Below, one piece after another: positions 8,931 through 17,703 of a DNA stretch of 64,000 nucleotides. The first letter of the stretch is position 1; each line of letters starts with the position of its first letter. A program made the position numbers and the translations under genes. A model generated the notes under the pieces. That model did not search any database. It was given only the letters and a program-made list of their open reading frames with translations, and was not told the DNA's origin. The stretch is from assembly GCF_014196525.1 (NCBI RefSeq), contig NZ_JACIDX010000007.1, positions 124,001-188,000 of the forward strand, read 5' to 3'. This DNA is from Novosphingobium sediminicola (lineage in GTDB: Bacteria; Pseudomonadota; Alphaproteobacteria; Sphingomonadales; Sphingomonadaceae).

Positions 8931-9671
8931 TCAGCTCATCTTGCCGGTCCGCAGGGCCTGCGCCCATCCGGCGCGGCCCATAGCCTCGGCGCGCCGGGCC
9001 GCGCTTTCGTGGTCATAGGCGACCGCGTGCAGCGTGACATGCCAGCGCCCGTCGACCAATTGCGCGCTTAAGTATCGCGCATCGGGCGTACCGGTTTCCA
9101 CCACATGCCATGACGGCACATCGTCCTCATAGGCGGGCAGGCCCACGCTGCCCGCATTGGCGATCTGGCGGCCATCGGGCAGAGTAACGGCTCGCGGCAT
9201 ATGCGTATGGCCGCAGAGCGTCAGCGCATGATGGCTGGCATGGGGCAGGATCTCCTCATGCGTGGATTCGCGCATCCGTCCGCGACTGCCCTTGCGGCGG
9301 CGGTGGAGCCAATAGCTGTCGTCGCTGTCCGGCGTGGCATGGCACAGCAGAACGTCACCGGGCCATTCCATAGTGCCGGGCAGGGCAGTCATCCATGCGC
9401 GGATGTCATCATCAATGGCGGCATGAGCGGCCGCATCGGTCGGTCCCATCTGGGCGGGGTCGATGGTCAGCAATTGCCGCTCATGATTGCCCGCCAGCGT
9501 GGGCCAGTTCAGCGCCATCAACCGTAACGCCGTTTCGCGCGGCCAGAGCGGGCCGGAGAGACTGTCGCCCAGATTGACGATCTGCGTGATCCCGCGCGCG
9601 GCGATATCGGCAATCACCGCCTCGAGCGCGGGCAGATTGCCGTGAATATCGGAAACGGCGGCGAAATGCAT
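8931..9671 (-). CDS. Metallophosphoesterase, calcineurin-like
   Basis: The 246-aa product has the dinuclear metal-site motifs of the calcineurin-like superfamily: SDIHGN near the N-terminus, NLGDSLSG, AGNHER and CGHTHMP near the C-terminus, followed by NAGSVGLP. This arrangement resembles YfcE/PrpE-like small phosphoesterases; the substrate cannot be read from sequence. It starts 1 nt after the stop of the SGNH hydrolase, so the two are co-transcribed and probably translationally coupled. There is no space for a terminator between it and PBP1a. Confidence 0.88.
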   Translation of the reverse strand: MHFAAVSDIHGNLPALEAVIADIAARGITQIVNLGDSLSGPLWPRETALRLMALNWPTLAGNHERQLLTIDPAQMGPTDAAAHAAIDDDIRAWMTALPGTMEWPGDVLLCHATPDSDDSYWLHRRRKGSRGRMRESTHEEILPHASHHALTLCGHTHMPRAVTLPDGRQIANAGSVGLPAYEDDVPSWHVVETGTPDARYLSAQLVDGRWHVTLHAVAYDHESAARRAEAMGRAGWAQALRTGKMS

Positions 9672-9672
9672 G

Positions 9673-10527
9673 TTACCGCGCGCGATAGGCCGCCCCGATC
9701 AGCGCGGCCGCCGCCGCCATCCCGGCCTGATTGGGGTGATAATTGACCCCGTCCTTTTTGGACATATCGGGGCTGCCGCCGTTCGACCAAGGCGCCGCGC
9801 CGCAAATGCCGTGATCCGCCGAGGCGCGATCCAGCGCCACCGTGCGGGCAAAGGCGCGATAGGGGCGCACCGAGGCCTCGGTGATGGCGCTGAGCGTTGT
9901 GGCGATGGGGCGGATCTGGGCCACTTCCTCGTCCGTCAGGCCGGTGGCGGGGCAATTGCCCTTGGCGGGCATCAGCGAGAAATATTGCACGATCAGCACG
10001 CGCGCCTTGGGCGAGCGCTGGTGGATGGTGGCGATCATCCGGTCCATGTCACCGGCCAGCTTGGCCTTGGCCTCCTGCGTGAGCGGGGCAAAGGGCGTGC
10101 AGCCATTGGGGAAATAACGTCCGCGTTCCTCGGCGCTCAAGGACGGGCAGCGCAATTTGCCGATGGCCGTCATATAGCCCAGATCATTGCCGCCGATCGT
10201 CACGGTCACCAGCCGCGTGTCGGCGTCCAGCGCATCGACCTGTGCGGGCAATTCATTCCACGGGCCCAGAATATGCGCGGTGGTTGCCCCGCTGCAGGAA
10301 ACGTCCTTCAACTCCAGCCCGACCTTTTGCGCGAAAATATGCGCCGCATTGCTGGCCGAGCGGGCGCAGCGGTTGGGCGGCGTATCGGCGCTCTGGCCGA
10401 TGTTGGGGCCTGCGGCATAGGAACTGCCCATGGCGACATAGGGCGCGCCTGCAAAGGCCGCAGAGGGCAGAAGGACGGGCCCAAGGACAGGGGCCAGCGA
10501 GAGCGCAATCAGGTTTTGTTTTTTCAT
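9673..10527 (-). CDS. SGNH/GDSL-type hydrolase, exported
   Basis: The 284-aa product begins with a signal peptide (MKKQNLIALSLAPVLGPVLLPSAAFA). The SGNH blocks are recognisable: the nucleophile block as MGSSYAAGP (instead of GDSL), block III as TIGGNDLGY, and the catalytic His block as NYHPNQAG near the C-terminus. This subgroup resembles extracellular esterases and lipases of the SGNH family that act on acyl esters. Six or so cysteines in the mature part suggest disulfides. The start at 10527 is picked from the signal peptide; the frame extends further but has no sensible N-terminus. It lies head-to-head with the peroxiredoxin gene (92 bp between starts). Confidence 0.88.
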   Translation of the reverse strand: MKKQNLIALSLAPVLGPVLLPSAAFAGAPYVAMGSSYAAGPNIGQSADTPPNRCARSASNAAHIFAQKVGLELKDVSCSGATTAHILGPWNELPAQVDALDADTRLVTVTIGGNDLGYMTAIGKLRCPSLSAEERGRYFPNGCTPFAPLTQEAKAKLAGDMDRMIATIHQRSPKARVLIVQYFSLMPAKGNCPATGLTDEEVAQIRPIATTLSAITEASVRPYRAFARTVALDRASADHGICGAAPWSNGGSPDMSKKDGVNYHPNQAGMAAAAALIGAAYRAR

Positions 10528-10619
10528 AACGCACAGGATTTGCCGATTATCGCCCCGCTGGCAAGATATCCTGCGCGTACTCTGGACAGAAGGGGGCATG
10601 TGGGACATTCTCCGGCGCC

Positions 10620-11180
10620 ATGATGCACCCCCGCAACCTGCTCGCCCCGGCGCTGGCCGCTTTTGCCGCCGCCGCCATGATGTCCGCCCCGGCGCATGCC
10701 GAACTGGCCGTGGGGGCTGCTGCCCCGGCCTTTGTGACGCAGGGGGCAAAGGCGGGCAAGCCTTTCACTTTCGACCTGAAAAAGGCACTGAAGAACGGGC
10801 CGGTCGTGGTCTATTTCTATCCCAAGGCCTTTACCAAGGGCTGCACTCTGGAGGCTCACGCCTTTGCCGAGGCCACCGATGATTTCGCCAAGGCGGGCGC
10901 GATGGTGATCGGCATGTCGGCCGATGATCTGCCCACGCTGGAAAAGTTTTCGACGATGGAATGCCGCGGCAAATTCCCGGTGGCGATTGCCGATGCCGGC
11001 ATCATCAAGAATTACGACGTTGCGCTCTCCATTCCCGGCCTGTCGGCGGCGGTGACCAAGCGCACTTCTTATGTCATCGGCAAGGATGGCAAGATCAAGC
11101 TGGCCTTCACCGACATGGATTACAAGGATCACGTGTCCAAGACGCTGGCAACCGTGCAGGGTCTGGCGGGCAAGCATTGA
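10620..11180 (+). CDS. Exported peroxiredoxin (AhpC/TSA, BCP-like)
   Basis: This thiol peroxidase carries an N-terminal signal peptide (to about residue 27, APAHA-EL), so it should act in the periplasm. The peroxidatic cysteine is C75 in YPKAFTKGCTLEAH, matching the PxxxTxxC site of BCP-type enzymes. The usual BCP resolving cysteine five residues later is His80 here; C115 (TMECRGK) is the only other cysteine and could be an alternative resolving residue, otherwise this is a 1-Cys enzyme. It has 186 aa, of normal length for an exported member. The start may be either of two adjacent ATGs. Confidence 0.9.
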   Translation: MMHPRNLLAPALAAFAAAAMMSAPAHAELAVGAAAPAFVTQGAKAGKPFTFDLKKALKNGPVVVYFYPKAFTKGCTLEAHAFAEATDDFAKAGAMVIGMSADDLPTLEKFSTMECRGKFPVAIADAGIIKNYDVALSIPGLSAAVTKRTSYVIGKDGKIKLAFTDMDYKDHVSKTLATVQGLAGKH

Positions 11181-11339
11181 GAATGGCGCTGGGCGAGGGG
11201 GTTAACACCTGTACGCCCGGCCATCCCGTTTTGAGACTTTTGCATTGTGCGAATGGGCGCGGCGCCCATCCTTTGGCATGAGGATTTTGCGTCTGGTTAC
11301 GGGCGTTTGATTTACCCACATGGGCCAAGGAGGCGCGCG

Positions 11340-11432
11340 ATGATGCAAACTGTGCTGAACAATCTGACACTGCGGACCTCGGCGATTTCCCTGCTGATGC
11401 TGGCCCCCTTGATAATGCGGGGCGGACATTGA
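11340..11432 (+). CDS. Possible 30-residue hydrophobic small protein
   Basis: An almost ideal Shine-Dalgarno (AAGGAGG) lies 6 nt before two adjacent ATG codons. The encoded peptide, MMQTVLNNLTLRTSAISLL followed by MLAPLIMRGGH, has a central hydrophobic stretch that could sit in or at the membrane. It lies in a 370-bp gap between the peroxiredoxin and prfB where no other gene is visible. I do not recognise it. The ribosome site is better than those of most genes around it, which is the main evidence. Confidence 0.45.
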   Translation: MMQTVLNNLTLRTSAISLLMLAPLIMRGGH

Positions 11433-11550
11433 TCGGGAAGGCCGGGGCGGCTGCGCCGAATAACGCAGCGATGCCCTGACGCTTTCCCTTTACTTTCCCC
11501 TCAATCCGGCTAACGCGCCGTGGTTTGGATGTAAGGCAAGGGTAAAGACC

Positions 11551-12678
11551 ATGCGTGCCGAAGGGCAGGCCCATATTGACCGGATCGAAGCAGCTCTGGC
11601 GCTGGTCCGCAAGTTTCTCGACTGGGAGCGCGCGCTGCGCCGTTTTGACGAGCTGAACGCGCGCGTCGAAGATCCCAAGCTTTGGGACAATCCCAAGGAA
11701 GCCGAAAAGGTGATGAAGGAGCGCCGCCGCCTGGAGGCCTCCATCGGCGCGGTGAACCAGATTTCCGCCGAAATGAAGGACGCCATCGAGTTCATCGAAC
11801 TGGGCGAGATGGAGGATGATGAGGCCACCGTTGAGGAAGGTCTCTCGACTCTGGCCGCTCTGGCCGAGCGCGCGGATCGCGACAAGGTGCAGGCGCTGTT
11901 GGCTGGCGAAGCCGACGGCATGGACACCTATATCGAAATCCACGCGGGCGCGGGCGGCACCGAATCGCAGGACTGGGCCTCGATGCTGTTGCGCATGTAC
12001 ACGCGCTGGGCTGAAAAGCGGGGCTTCAAGGTCGATCTGATCGAGTTTCAGGCGGGCGACACGGCCGGAATCAAGAGCGCGACCATCCTGTGCAAGGGTG
12101 AGAACGCCTATGGTTATGCCAAGACCGAGAGCGGCGTGCATCGCCTCGTCCGCATCAGCCCCTATGACAGCAGCGCGCGGCGGCATACCTCGTTCAGCTC
12201 GGTCTGGGTCTATCCGGTGATCGACGACAGCTTTACCATCGACATCAATCCTTCAGATCTGAAGATCGACACGTATCGCGCTTCGGGCGCGGGTGGTCAG
12301 CACGTGAACACCACCGATTCGGCCGTGCGTATCACCCACGTGCCCAGCGGCATCATCGTGGCGTCGCAGATCGACCGTAGCCAGCACAAGAACCGCGAAA
12401 CCGCGATGAACATGCTGAAGGCGCGTTTGTACGAGGCCGAGATGCAACGCCGCGAGGAAGCGGCCAATGCCGAGCACGCCTCGAAGAGCGACATTGGATG
12501 GGGTCACCAGATCCGCTCCTATGTGTTGCAGCCCTATCAGATGGTGAAGGATCTGCGCACGGGCGTGACCAGCCCGACGCCTGCCGATGTGCTGGACGGC
12601 GATGTGGACGCCTTCATGGCCGCAGCCCTGTCGCAGCGCGTGACAGGCGAAAAGGTCAGCGTCGAGGACGTGGACTGA
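11551..12678 (+). CDS. prfB: Peptide chain release factor 2
   Basis: RF2 recognises UGA and UAA stop codons on the ribosome and triggers peptide release. The 375-aa product has the GGQ motif (GAGGQHVNTTDSAV) for hydrolysis and, in domain 2, SPY (RISPYDSSARRHTSF) where enterobacteria have SPF. The reading frame is continuous from ATG 11551, so there is no programmed +1 frameshift of the E. coli type. The stop codon overlaps the next gene as TGATG, so translation of the beta-lactamase is probably coupled to it. Confidence 0.96.
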   Translation: MRAEGQAHIDRIEAALALVRKFLDWERALRRFDELNARVEDPKLWDNPKEAEKVMKERRRLEASIGAVNQISAEMKDAIEFIELGEMEDDEATVEEGLSTLAALAERADRDKVQALLAGEADGMDTYIEIHAGAGGTESQDWASMLLRMYTRWAEKRGFKVDLIEFQAGDTAGIKSATILCKGENAYGYAKTESGVHRLVRISPYDSSARRHTSFSSVWVYPVIDDSFTIDINPSDLKIDTYRASGAGGQHVNTTDSAVRITHVPSGIIVASQIDRSQHKNRETAMNMLKARLYEAEMQRREEAANAEHASKSDIGWGHQIRSYVLQPYQMVKDLRTGVTSPTPADVLDGDVDAFMAAALSQRVTGEKVSVEDVD

Positions 12679-13655
12679 TGACCCCTGTGCTGGGGCGCCG
12701 GCATTTTATGGGTGGCGCTCTGGCGGCGGGGGCCTTGGCTGGCGCGCGCGCGCGGGCGATGACGCCTGCTTTGCCCTTGGCAGCGCTTGAGGGCAGAAGT
12801 GGCGGCCGCCTTGGAGTTGTCGCTCTCCGGTTTCGTCCCGGACAAAAAGGGAAACCTGTCGCAGATCGTTATGGGCGGATTGTGTGGTCTCGTTCGGTTT
12901 CGGACGATTACGACTGGATCTGCGGCCATCGTGGCGATGAACGTTTCGCCTTTTGCTCATCTTTCAAGCTGAGCCTAGCCGCTTTGGTGCTGCATGGCGC
13001 GGATAAGGGAGAGTGGCGGCTGGACGAGCGGATTGCCTATGCACAGGCCGATCTCCTGCCCAATTCGCCGGTAACGCAGGCCCATTTGGGGCAGGGCGCG
13101 ATGGCCATGGTGGCTCTGGCCGAGGCAGCGCAGAAGTTTTCCGACAATGTGGCCACCAACCTGCTGTTGCGACGGATGGGAGGATTTGACCGACTCAACC
13201 AGTTCTGGTGGAGCATGGGCGATACGGCCAGTCGGCTCGACGATTATGAAACTGGGCTCAACCGTGTGCCTTTGGGCAGCGTGCGTAACACGACGACGCC
13301 TCAGGCGATGGCTCTGAATTTGCTCAAACTATTTCATCAGGGCGCGCTTTCACCAGCCAATGCCGCCACGCTCAAGGGCTGGATGCACGACACCACCACC
13401 GGCGCCAAGCGGCTTCGCGCCGGACTGCCCGCCGATTGGTGGGCGGGGGACAAGACGGGCACCGGCCTGCCTTCGGACATTCGCGGCACCTATGTCGATC
13501 TGGCATGGGTGGAGCCGCCGAAATTGCCTCCCTTTGCGATTGCGGCTTTTTATCAGCCACCGGCGCCTACGCCCGATGGCGATTCGCATGCCGAGGAGGT
13601 GCTGGCGCAGGTCGGGCGGATTGTTGCACAGGCCATTGTGTTGCAAGGGAAATGA
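12678..13655 (+). CDS. Class A beta-lactamase family protein, Tat-exported
   Basis: The 325-aa product has the class A serine hydrolase motifs in order: SSFK (S70-x-x-K73), SDN in KFSDNVATN (S130-D-N), ETGLN in the omega loop (E166-x-x-x-N170 pattern) and KTGTG (K234-T-G). All catalytic residues are present, so it should be an active serine beta-lactamase; its substrate range cannot be read. The N-terminus GRRHFMGGALAAGALAGARARA is a twin-arginine signal peptide. The start overlaps the prfB stop by one base. No ampR-type regulator is adjacent, so expression probably follows prfB. Confidence 0.9.
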   Translation: MTPVLGRRHFMGGALAAGALAGARARAMTPALPLAALEGRSGGRLGVVALRFRPGQKGKPVADRYGRIVWSRSVSDDYDWICGHRGDERFAFCSSFKLSLAALVLHGADKGEWRLDERIAYAQADLLPNSPVTQAHLGQGAMAMVALAEAAQKFSDNVATNLLLRRMGGFDRLNQFWWSMGDTASRLDDYETGLNRVPLGSVRNTTTPQAMALNLLKLFHQGALSPANAATLKGWMHDTTTGAKRLRAGLPADWWAGDKTGTGLPSDIRGTYVDLAWVEPPKLPPFAIAAFYQPPAPTPDGDSHAEEVLAQVGRIVAQAIVLQGK

Positions 13656-13746
13656 GGCAGAATGCAGACGAGCTATGCGGATTTTAGTCGCATGCTTGGC
13701 TGAAAGGTTTATGAACGCTATTTGAACAATTGGAAGACCCGGTCAG

Positions 13747-13767
13747 CCCCGATCGGATCTTTCGGGG
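13747..13767 (+). terminator. Possible hairpin after beta-lactamase
   Basis: CCCCGA and TCGGGG form a 6-bp stem with a 9-nt loop in the 181-bp gap before the next gene. No T-run follows, so this is a weak terminator candidate at best. Confidence 0.3.
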
Positions 13768-13836
13768 CCGCAGAGGGGGAGGGAGGGTGCTTCTCTTTCT
13801 GCGGTGTGTCGGGGTTTGTGGTGAAAGTTACAGGCA

Positions 13837-15243
13837 ATGAGTTTCAAGGGTTTGCAGCCGATCCTTTATGGTGGTCGTGAGGTTTGGCCGCTGGTGGAAG
13901 GCGGCAAGGGTGTGGCGGCGACCAACCATGCCAGCTCCGGCGCATGGGCGGCCGCGGGCGGCATCGGCACCGTCAGCGCGGTTAACGCCGACAGCTATGA
14001 TCCTGAAGGCAAAATCGTTCCCCAGCTCTATCATGAGCTGACCCGTCAGGGGCGCCATGAGGAGCTGATCCGCTATGCCATTGATGGCGCAGTGGAACAG
14101 GTCAAGCGCGCCTATGACATCGCGTCGGGCCGCGGTGCGATCAACATCAACGTCCTGTGGGAAATGGGCGGCGCGCAGCAGGTTCTCGAAGGCGTGCTCG
14201 AACGCACCAAGGGGCTGGTGACGGGCGTGACCTGCGGGGCGGGCATGCCGTACAAGCTCTCGGAAATCGCGGCGCGCTTCAATGTGCATTACCTGCCGAT
14301 TGTCTCGTCGGGCCGCGCGTTTCGCGCGCTGTGGAAGCGGGCCTATCACAAGGTGGCCGAGCTGATGGCGGCGGTGGTCTATGAAGACCCCTGGCTGGCG
14401 GGCGGGCACAACGGTCTGTCGAACGCGGAAGACCCGACCAAGCCGCAGGATCCTTATCCCCGCGTTAAGCAACTTCGCGAAACCATGCGCGCCGAGGGCG
14501 TGCCCGACACGGTTCCCATCGTGATGGCGGGCGGCGTCTGGTTCCTGCGCGAATGGGAAAACTGGATTGATAATCCGGAACTTGGCGCGATCCTGTTCCA
14601 GTTCGGCACGCGTCCGTTGTTGACCGAGGAAAGCCCGATTCCGCAGGCGTGGAAAGATCATCTGCGCACGATCGAGCCGGGCGATGTGCTGTTGCACAAG
14701 TTCTCGCCCACCGGTTTCTATTCCTCGGCGGTCAAGAATCCCTTCCTGATGAGCCTGGTTGCGCGCAGCGAGCGCCAGATCCCCTATTCCAAGGTGGAAG
14801 CAGGCGATCATACGGTGCAGCTTGACGTGGGCGTCAAGGGCAAGAACTTCTGGGTCACGCCCTGCGACCGCGCCCGCGCGCATCAGTGGGTGAACGAAGG
14901 CTTTGTCGAGGCGCTGCGCACGCCCGATGACACGGTGATCTTTGTCTCCAAGGCCGAGCGCGAGGAAATCCGCAAGGATCAGGCCGATTGCATGGGCTGT
15001 CTGTCGCATTGCGGTTTTTCCAGCTGGAAGGACCATGACGACTGGACCACGGGCCGCATGGCCGACCCGCGCAGCTTCTGCATCCAGAAGAGCCTGCAGA
15101 ACATCGCCCATGGCGGCGACATCAACGAAAACCTGATGTTTGCGGGCCACGCGGCCTATCGCTTCAAGCAGGACCCGTTCTACTCGAACAATTTCACCCC
15201 CACGGTGAAGCAGTTGGTGGATCGCATCCTGACCGGCGATTGA
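13837..15243 (+). CDS. Nitronate monooxygenase-like flavoprotein
   Basis: The 468-aa product belongs to the 2-nitropropane dioxygenase/nitronate monooxygenase TIM-barrel family (FMN-dependent oxidation of nitronates, or related reactions). Visible features are ATNHASSGAWAAAGGIGTVS near the N-terminus, WLAGGHNGLSN carrying the GGHxG motif that holds the catalytic His, and IVMAGGVWF in the phosphate-binding half. Unusual is a C-terminal extension with a cysteine cluster, ADCMGCLSHCGFSS (near residues 383-396), which could bind metal or an iron-sulfur cluster. It is longer than canonical members by about 100 aa. True substrate unknown. Confidence 0.82.
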   Translation: MSFKGLQPILYGGREVWPLVEGGKGVAATNHASSGAWAAAGGIGTVSAVNADSYDPEGKIVPQLYHELTRQGRHEELIRYAIDGAVEQVKRAYDIASGRGAININVLWEMGGAQQVLEGVLERTKGLVTGVTCGAGMPYKLSEIAARFNVHYLPIVSSGRAFRALWKRAYHKVAELMAAVVYEDPWLAGGHNGLSNAEDPTKPQDPYPRVKQLRETMRAEGVPDTVPIVMAGGVWFLREWENWIDNPELGAILFQFGTRPLLTEESPIPQAWKDHLRTIEPGDVLLHKFSPTGFYSSAVKNPFLMSLVARSERQIPYSKVEAGDHTVQLDVGVKGKNFWVTPCDRARAHQWVNEGFVEALRTPDDTVIFVSKAEREEIRKDQADCMGCLSHCGFSSWKDHDDWTTGRMADPRSFCIQKSLQNIAHGGDINENLMFAGHAAYRFKQDPFYSNNFTPTVKQLVDRILTGD

Positions 15244-15389
15244 TCGGCGGCCCTTTGATCCCAATCCGAATTGGCTCGGTCATGCGCAGGCGTGGCCGGG
15301 CTTTTTCATGCTCGCTTATGCCCGGCCTTGCGGCGGATTGCGTATGACGCACCTTGCCGCAGCGGGGCCAAGGTGGCTATAGTTGACCT

Positions 15390-15884
15390 ATGTTGCATGA
15401 ATTCTGGAATAAGTTTGGCCGCGCCGGTTCGCTGGCAGGCCTTATGGTGGCCGCGCTGTCGGCCAGTCCGGCGGGGGCCGAGACGCCGCAATTTCCGGCG
15501 TGGCGCTCGCTGCGCGATCCGGTGGTCAATATGCGCACCGGGCCGGGCGAGGATTATGCGATCCGCTTCGTTTATCGCCGCCAGTTTCTGCCGATCAAGG
15601 TGCTGCGCTTGTTTCAGGGCTGGTATCTGGTCGAGGACCCGGATGGCGCGCGCGGCTGGATGATGATGCGCTTCCTCAACAAGACGCCCACCGCGCTGAT
15701 CCGGGGCAAGGGGCCGGTGGAGATGCACGCCGGGCCGGGCGAGGGTACGCCGCTGTTGTGGAAACTGGCGCCGGGCTTGGTCGGGCGGCTGGGCGGTTGC
15801 AAGGATGGCTGGTGCCAGATCGATGTCGAGCGGCATGTGGGGTTTGTGCCTGAAGGCCGTTTGTGGGGGGCGGGGAAGCCTTAA
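15390..15884 (+). CDS. Secreted SH3-domain protein
   Basis: The 164-aa product has a signal peptide (to about residue 31, SPAGA-ET) and two bacterial SH3-like repeats: the first around DPVVNMRTGPGEDYAI to RGWMMMRFL, the second around GPVEMHAGPGEGTPLLWKL to VGFVPEGRLWG. Such domains usually bind cell-wall components in the periplasm. Four-residue W and GW signatures (QGWYLVED, DGWCQID) fit the SH3 fold. It stands alone; the next gene is convergent and a repeat element follows it. Confidence 0.87.
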   Translation: MLHEFWNKFGRAGSLAGLMVAALSASPAGAETPQFPAWRSLRDPVVNMRTGPGEDYAIRFVYRRQFLPIKVLRLFQGWYLVEDPDGARGWMMMRFLNKTPTALIRGKGPVEMHAGPGEGTPLLWKLAPGLVGRLGGCKDGWCQIDVERHVGFVPEGRLWGAGKP

Positions 15885-15899
15885 GGGCTAAAGATAGAT

Positions 15900-16124
15900 G
15901 CGAGGGTCTAGACCCTCGCGCTCCCTTTAATGTCTGCGTTGCGCCATGGGTTTGGCGTCAGGTGTCGGACGCGTCGTTTGAGTTTTGAAAGCCTGCGGCG
16001 CGGTAAGATCTGAGTTTGCCGCGCCGCAGGCTTTCAGTTCATTCCTCTACAGAAACACCCGCGATCATGGCTCTACCCCATTAATGGGATTGCAAAGGGA
16101 CTAGTCCCTTTGCCCGCCGGAGGC
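15900..16124 (-). repeat. Dispersed palindromic intergenic repeat, copy 1 (reverse)
   Basis: This is one of three related elements in the window, here in reverse orientation. It contains the perfect 20-bp palindrome GCGAGGGTCTAGACCCTCGC at 15900-15919, an 18-bp perfect inverted repeat (TGAAAGCCTGCGGCGCGG and its complement at 15986-16003 and 16019-16036), and a perfect 22-bp palindrome centred in CAAAGGGACTAGTCCCTTTG at 16092-16113. A GTCGGACGCG block lies between the first two. It fills the 316-bp gap between the convergent SH3 gene and thiolase gene; the long inverted repeat could terminate both. Confidence 0.88.
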
Positions 16125-16200
16125 ATCTTCAAACCCAGCGCAAAAAAGAAGCGCCCCAACGTCCCCGTCAGAGCGCTCCCCTTAAACAAATGCCGGTCAA

Positions 16201-17394
16201 TTAAACCAGTTCAACCGCCACGGCCGTACCTTCGCCGCCGCCGATGCAGAGCGCGGCCACCCCCTTCTTCAAACCGCGTGCCTTCAAAGCCGCGATCAGC
16301 GTGACGAGAATGCGCGCGCCCGAGCAGCCGATGGGGTGGCCCAGAGCGGTCGCGCCGCCGTTGACATTGACCTTGGCGTGATCGAGGCCGAGATCGTGGA
16401 TCGCGAACATGGCGACGCAGGCAAAGGCTTCGTTGACTTCGAACAGATCGACATCGGCAACGGTCCAGCCTGCCTGATCCAGCGCCTTTTGGATCGCGCC
16501 GACCGGGGCCGTGGTGAACAGCTTGGGGTCATGCGCGTGGGCCGCAACGGCCTTGACGATGGCGACGGGCTTGGCGCCCTTGGCATCGGCTACGCTCTGG
16601 CGGGTCAGCACCATGGCCGCCGCGCCGTCCGAGATCGAGGAGGACGAGGCCGCCGTGATCGTGCCGTCCTTGGCAAAGGCGGGCTTCAGGGCCGGGATCT
16701 TGTCCGGGCGACCCTTGCCGGGGGCTTCGTCGGTGTCGACGACGACTTCGCCCGCGCGGGTCTTGATCGTCACGGGGGCGATTTCGTCGGCAAAGCGGCC
16801 TTCTGCGACAGCCGCCTTGGCGCGGGCCAGCGATTCGATGGAATAGGCGTCCATGCCCTCGCGCGTCAGGCCGTAATCATTGGCCGTCACCTGCGCAAAA
16901 CTGCCCATGGCGGCGCCTTCATAGGCGTCTTCGAGGCCGTCGAGGAACATGTGGTCATAGGCAGTGTCATGGCCGATGCGCGCGCCCGATCGGTGCTTTT
17001 TGAGCAGGTAGGGCGCGTTGGTCATGCTTTCCATGCCGCCCGCGATGACGAAATCGACGCTGCCTGCAGCCAGCGCTTCGGAGGCCATGATGACCGTCTG
17101 CATGCCCGATCCGCAGACCTTGTTGACGGTGGTGGCCTGAACCGACTTGGGCAGACCGGCCTTGATCACGGCCTGACGAGCAGGGGCCTGACCAAGCCCT
17201 GCGGGAAGGACACAGCCCATATAAGCGCGTTCGAATTCCTCGCCAGCGATGCCGGAGCGTTCGACGGCGGCCTTGACGGCGGTGGCGCCAAGTTCGGTGG
17301 CGGAAACTTCGGAGAGGCTGCCCTGCATCGCGCCCATCGGGGTGCGGGCGTAAGAAAGAATGACGATCGGATCAGCAGCGGAAATCTGTGCCAT
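16201..17394 (-). CDS. Acetyl-CoA C-acetyltransferase (thiolase)
   Basis: This biosynthetic-type thiolase joins two acetyl-CoA into acetoacetyl-CoA, or works in reverse. The 397-aa product has the acylated cysteine in NKVCGSGMQ (near residue 90), the GHPIGCSG histidine motif and the second cysteine in CIGGGEG at the C-terminus, all in the normal places. Start at 17394 with a GGAGGG ribosome site upstream; the longer frame adds an implausible N-terminus. No phaB or other fatty-acid gene is adjacent, so its pathway (ketone bodies, PHB or amino-acid breakdown) is not settled by context. Confidence 0.94.
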   Translation of the reverse strand: MAQISAADPIVILSYARTPMGAMQGSLSEVSATELGATAVKAAVERSGIAGEEFERAYMGCVLPAGLGQAPARQAVIKAGLPKSVQATTVNKVCGSGMQTVIMASEALAAGSVDFVIAGGMESMTNAPYLLKKHRSGARIGHDTAYDHMFLDGLEDAYEGAAMGSFAQVTANDYGLTREGMDAYSIESLARAKAAVAEGRFADEIAPVTIKTRAGEVVVDTDEAPGKGRPDKIPALKPAFAKDGTITAASSSSISDGAAAMVLTRQSVADAKGAKPVAIVKAVAAHAHDPKLFTTAPVGAIQKALDQAGWTVADVDLFEVNEAFACVAMFAIHDLGLDHAKVNVNGGATALGHPIGCSGARILVTLIAALKARGLKKGVAALCIGGGEGTAVAVELV

Positions 17395-17703
17395 GAAACT
17401 TGGACCCTCCGGTATGTAAGGCGCAGGTTGCGCCTGATGCTGCGAGGCGCATAGGCGCCTGAGGTTACAGGCGTGCGTGCCTGTTGAATCAAGAGATAGT
17501 GTCGCCATGCAGCAAAGGCAATCAGGGATAGGTCTATGGCCCGAAGTGGCGCAAATAGGTAAAAAATACGCTATTGCGAAGCACTTGCAGATATTCTGAC
17601 AGCTTCTTTTCGCTCCTGCACAGTTTGAGGCTTTAGGAGACTTGCGCACCCCGGAAAGGGGGACTAGGGCCGCCAAAGCTCAACTTTATCTGCGAGTCAG
17701 CTC
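17395..17703. promoter_or_regulatory. Divergent promoter region of thiolase and nuo operon
   Basis: This 309-bp gap separates the divergent thiolase and nuoA. It must hold the promoter of the long complex I operon. An AT-richer patch around 17555-17610 is the likeliest location, but I cannot pick a -35/-10 pair with confidence. No gene or clear operator is visible. Confidence 0.45.

Noticed and set aside
11551..11640. Programmed frameshift in prfB
   Set aside because: The frame is continuous from ATG with no internal UGA near codon 25.
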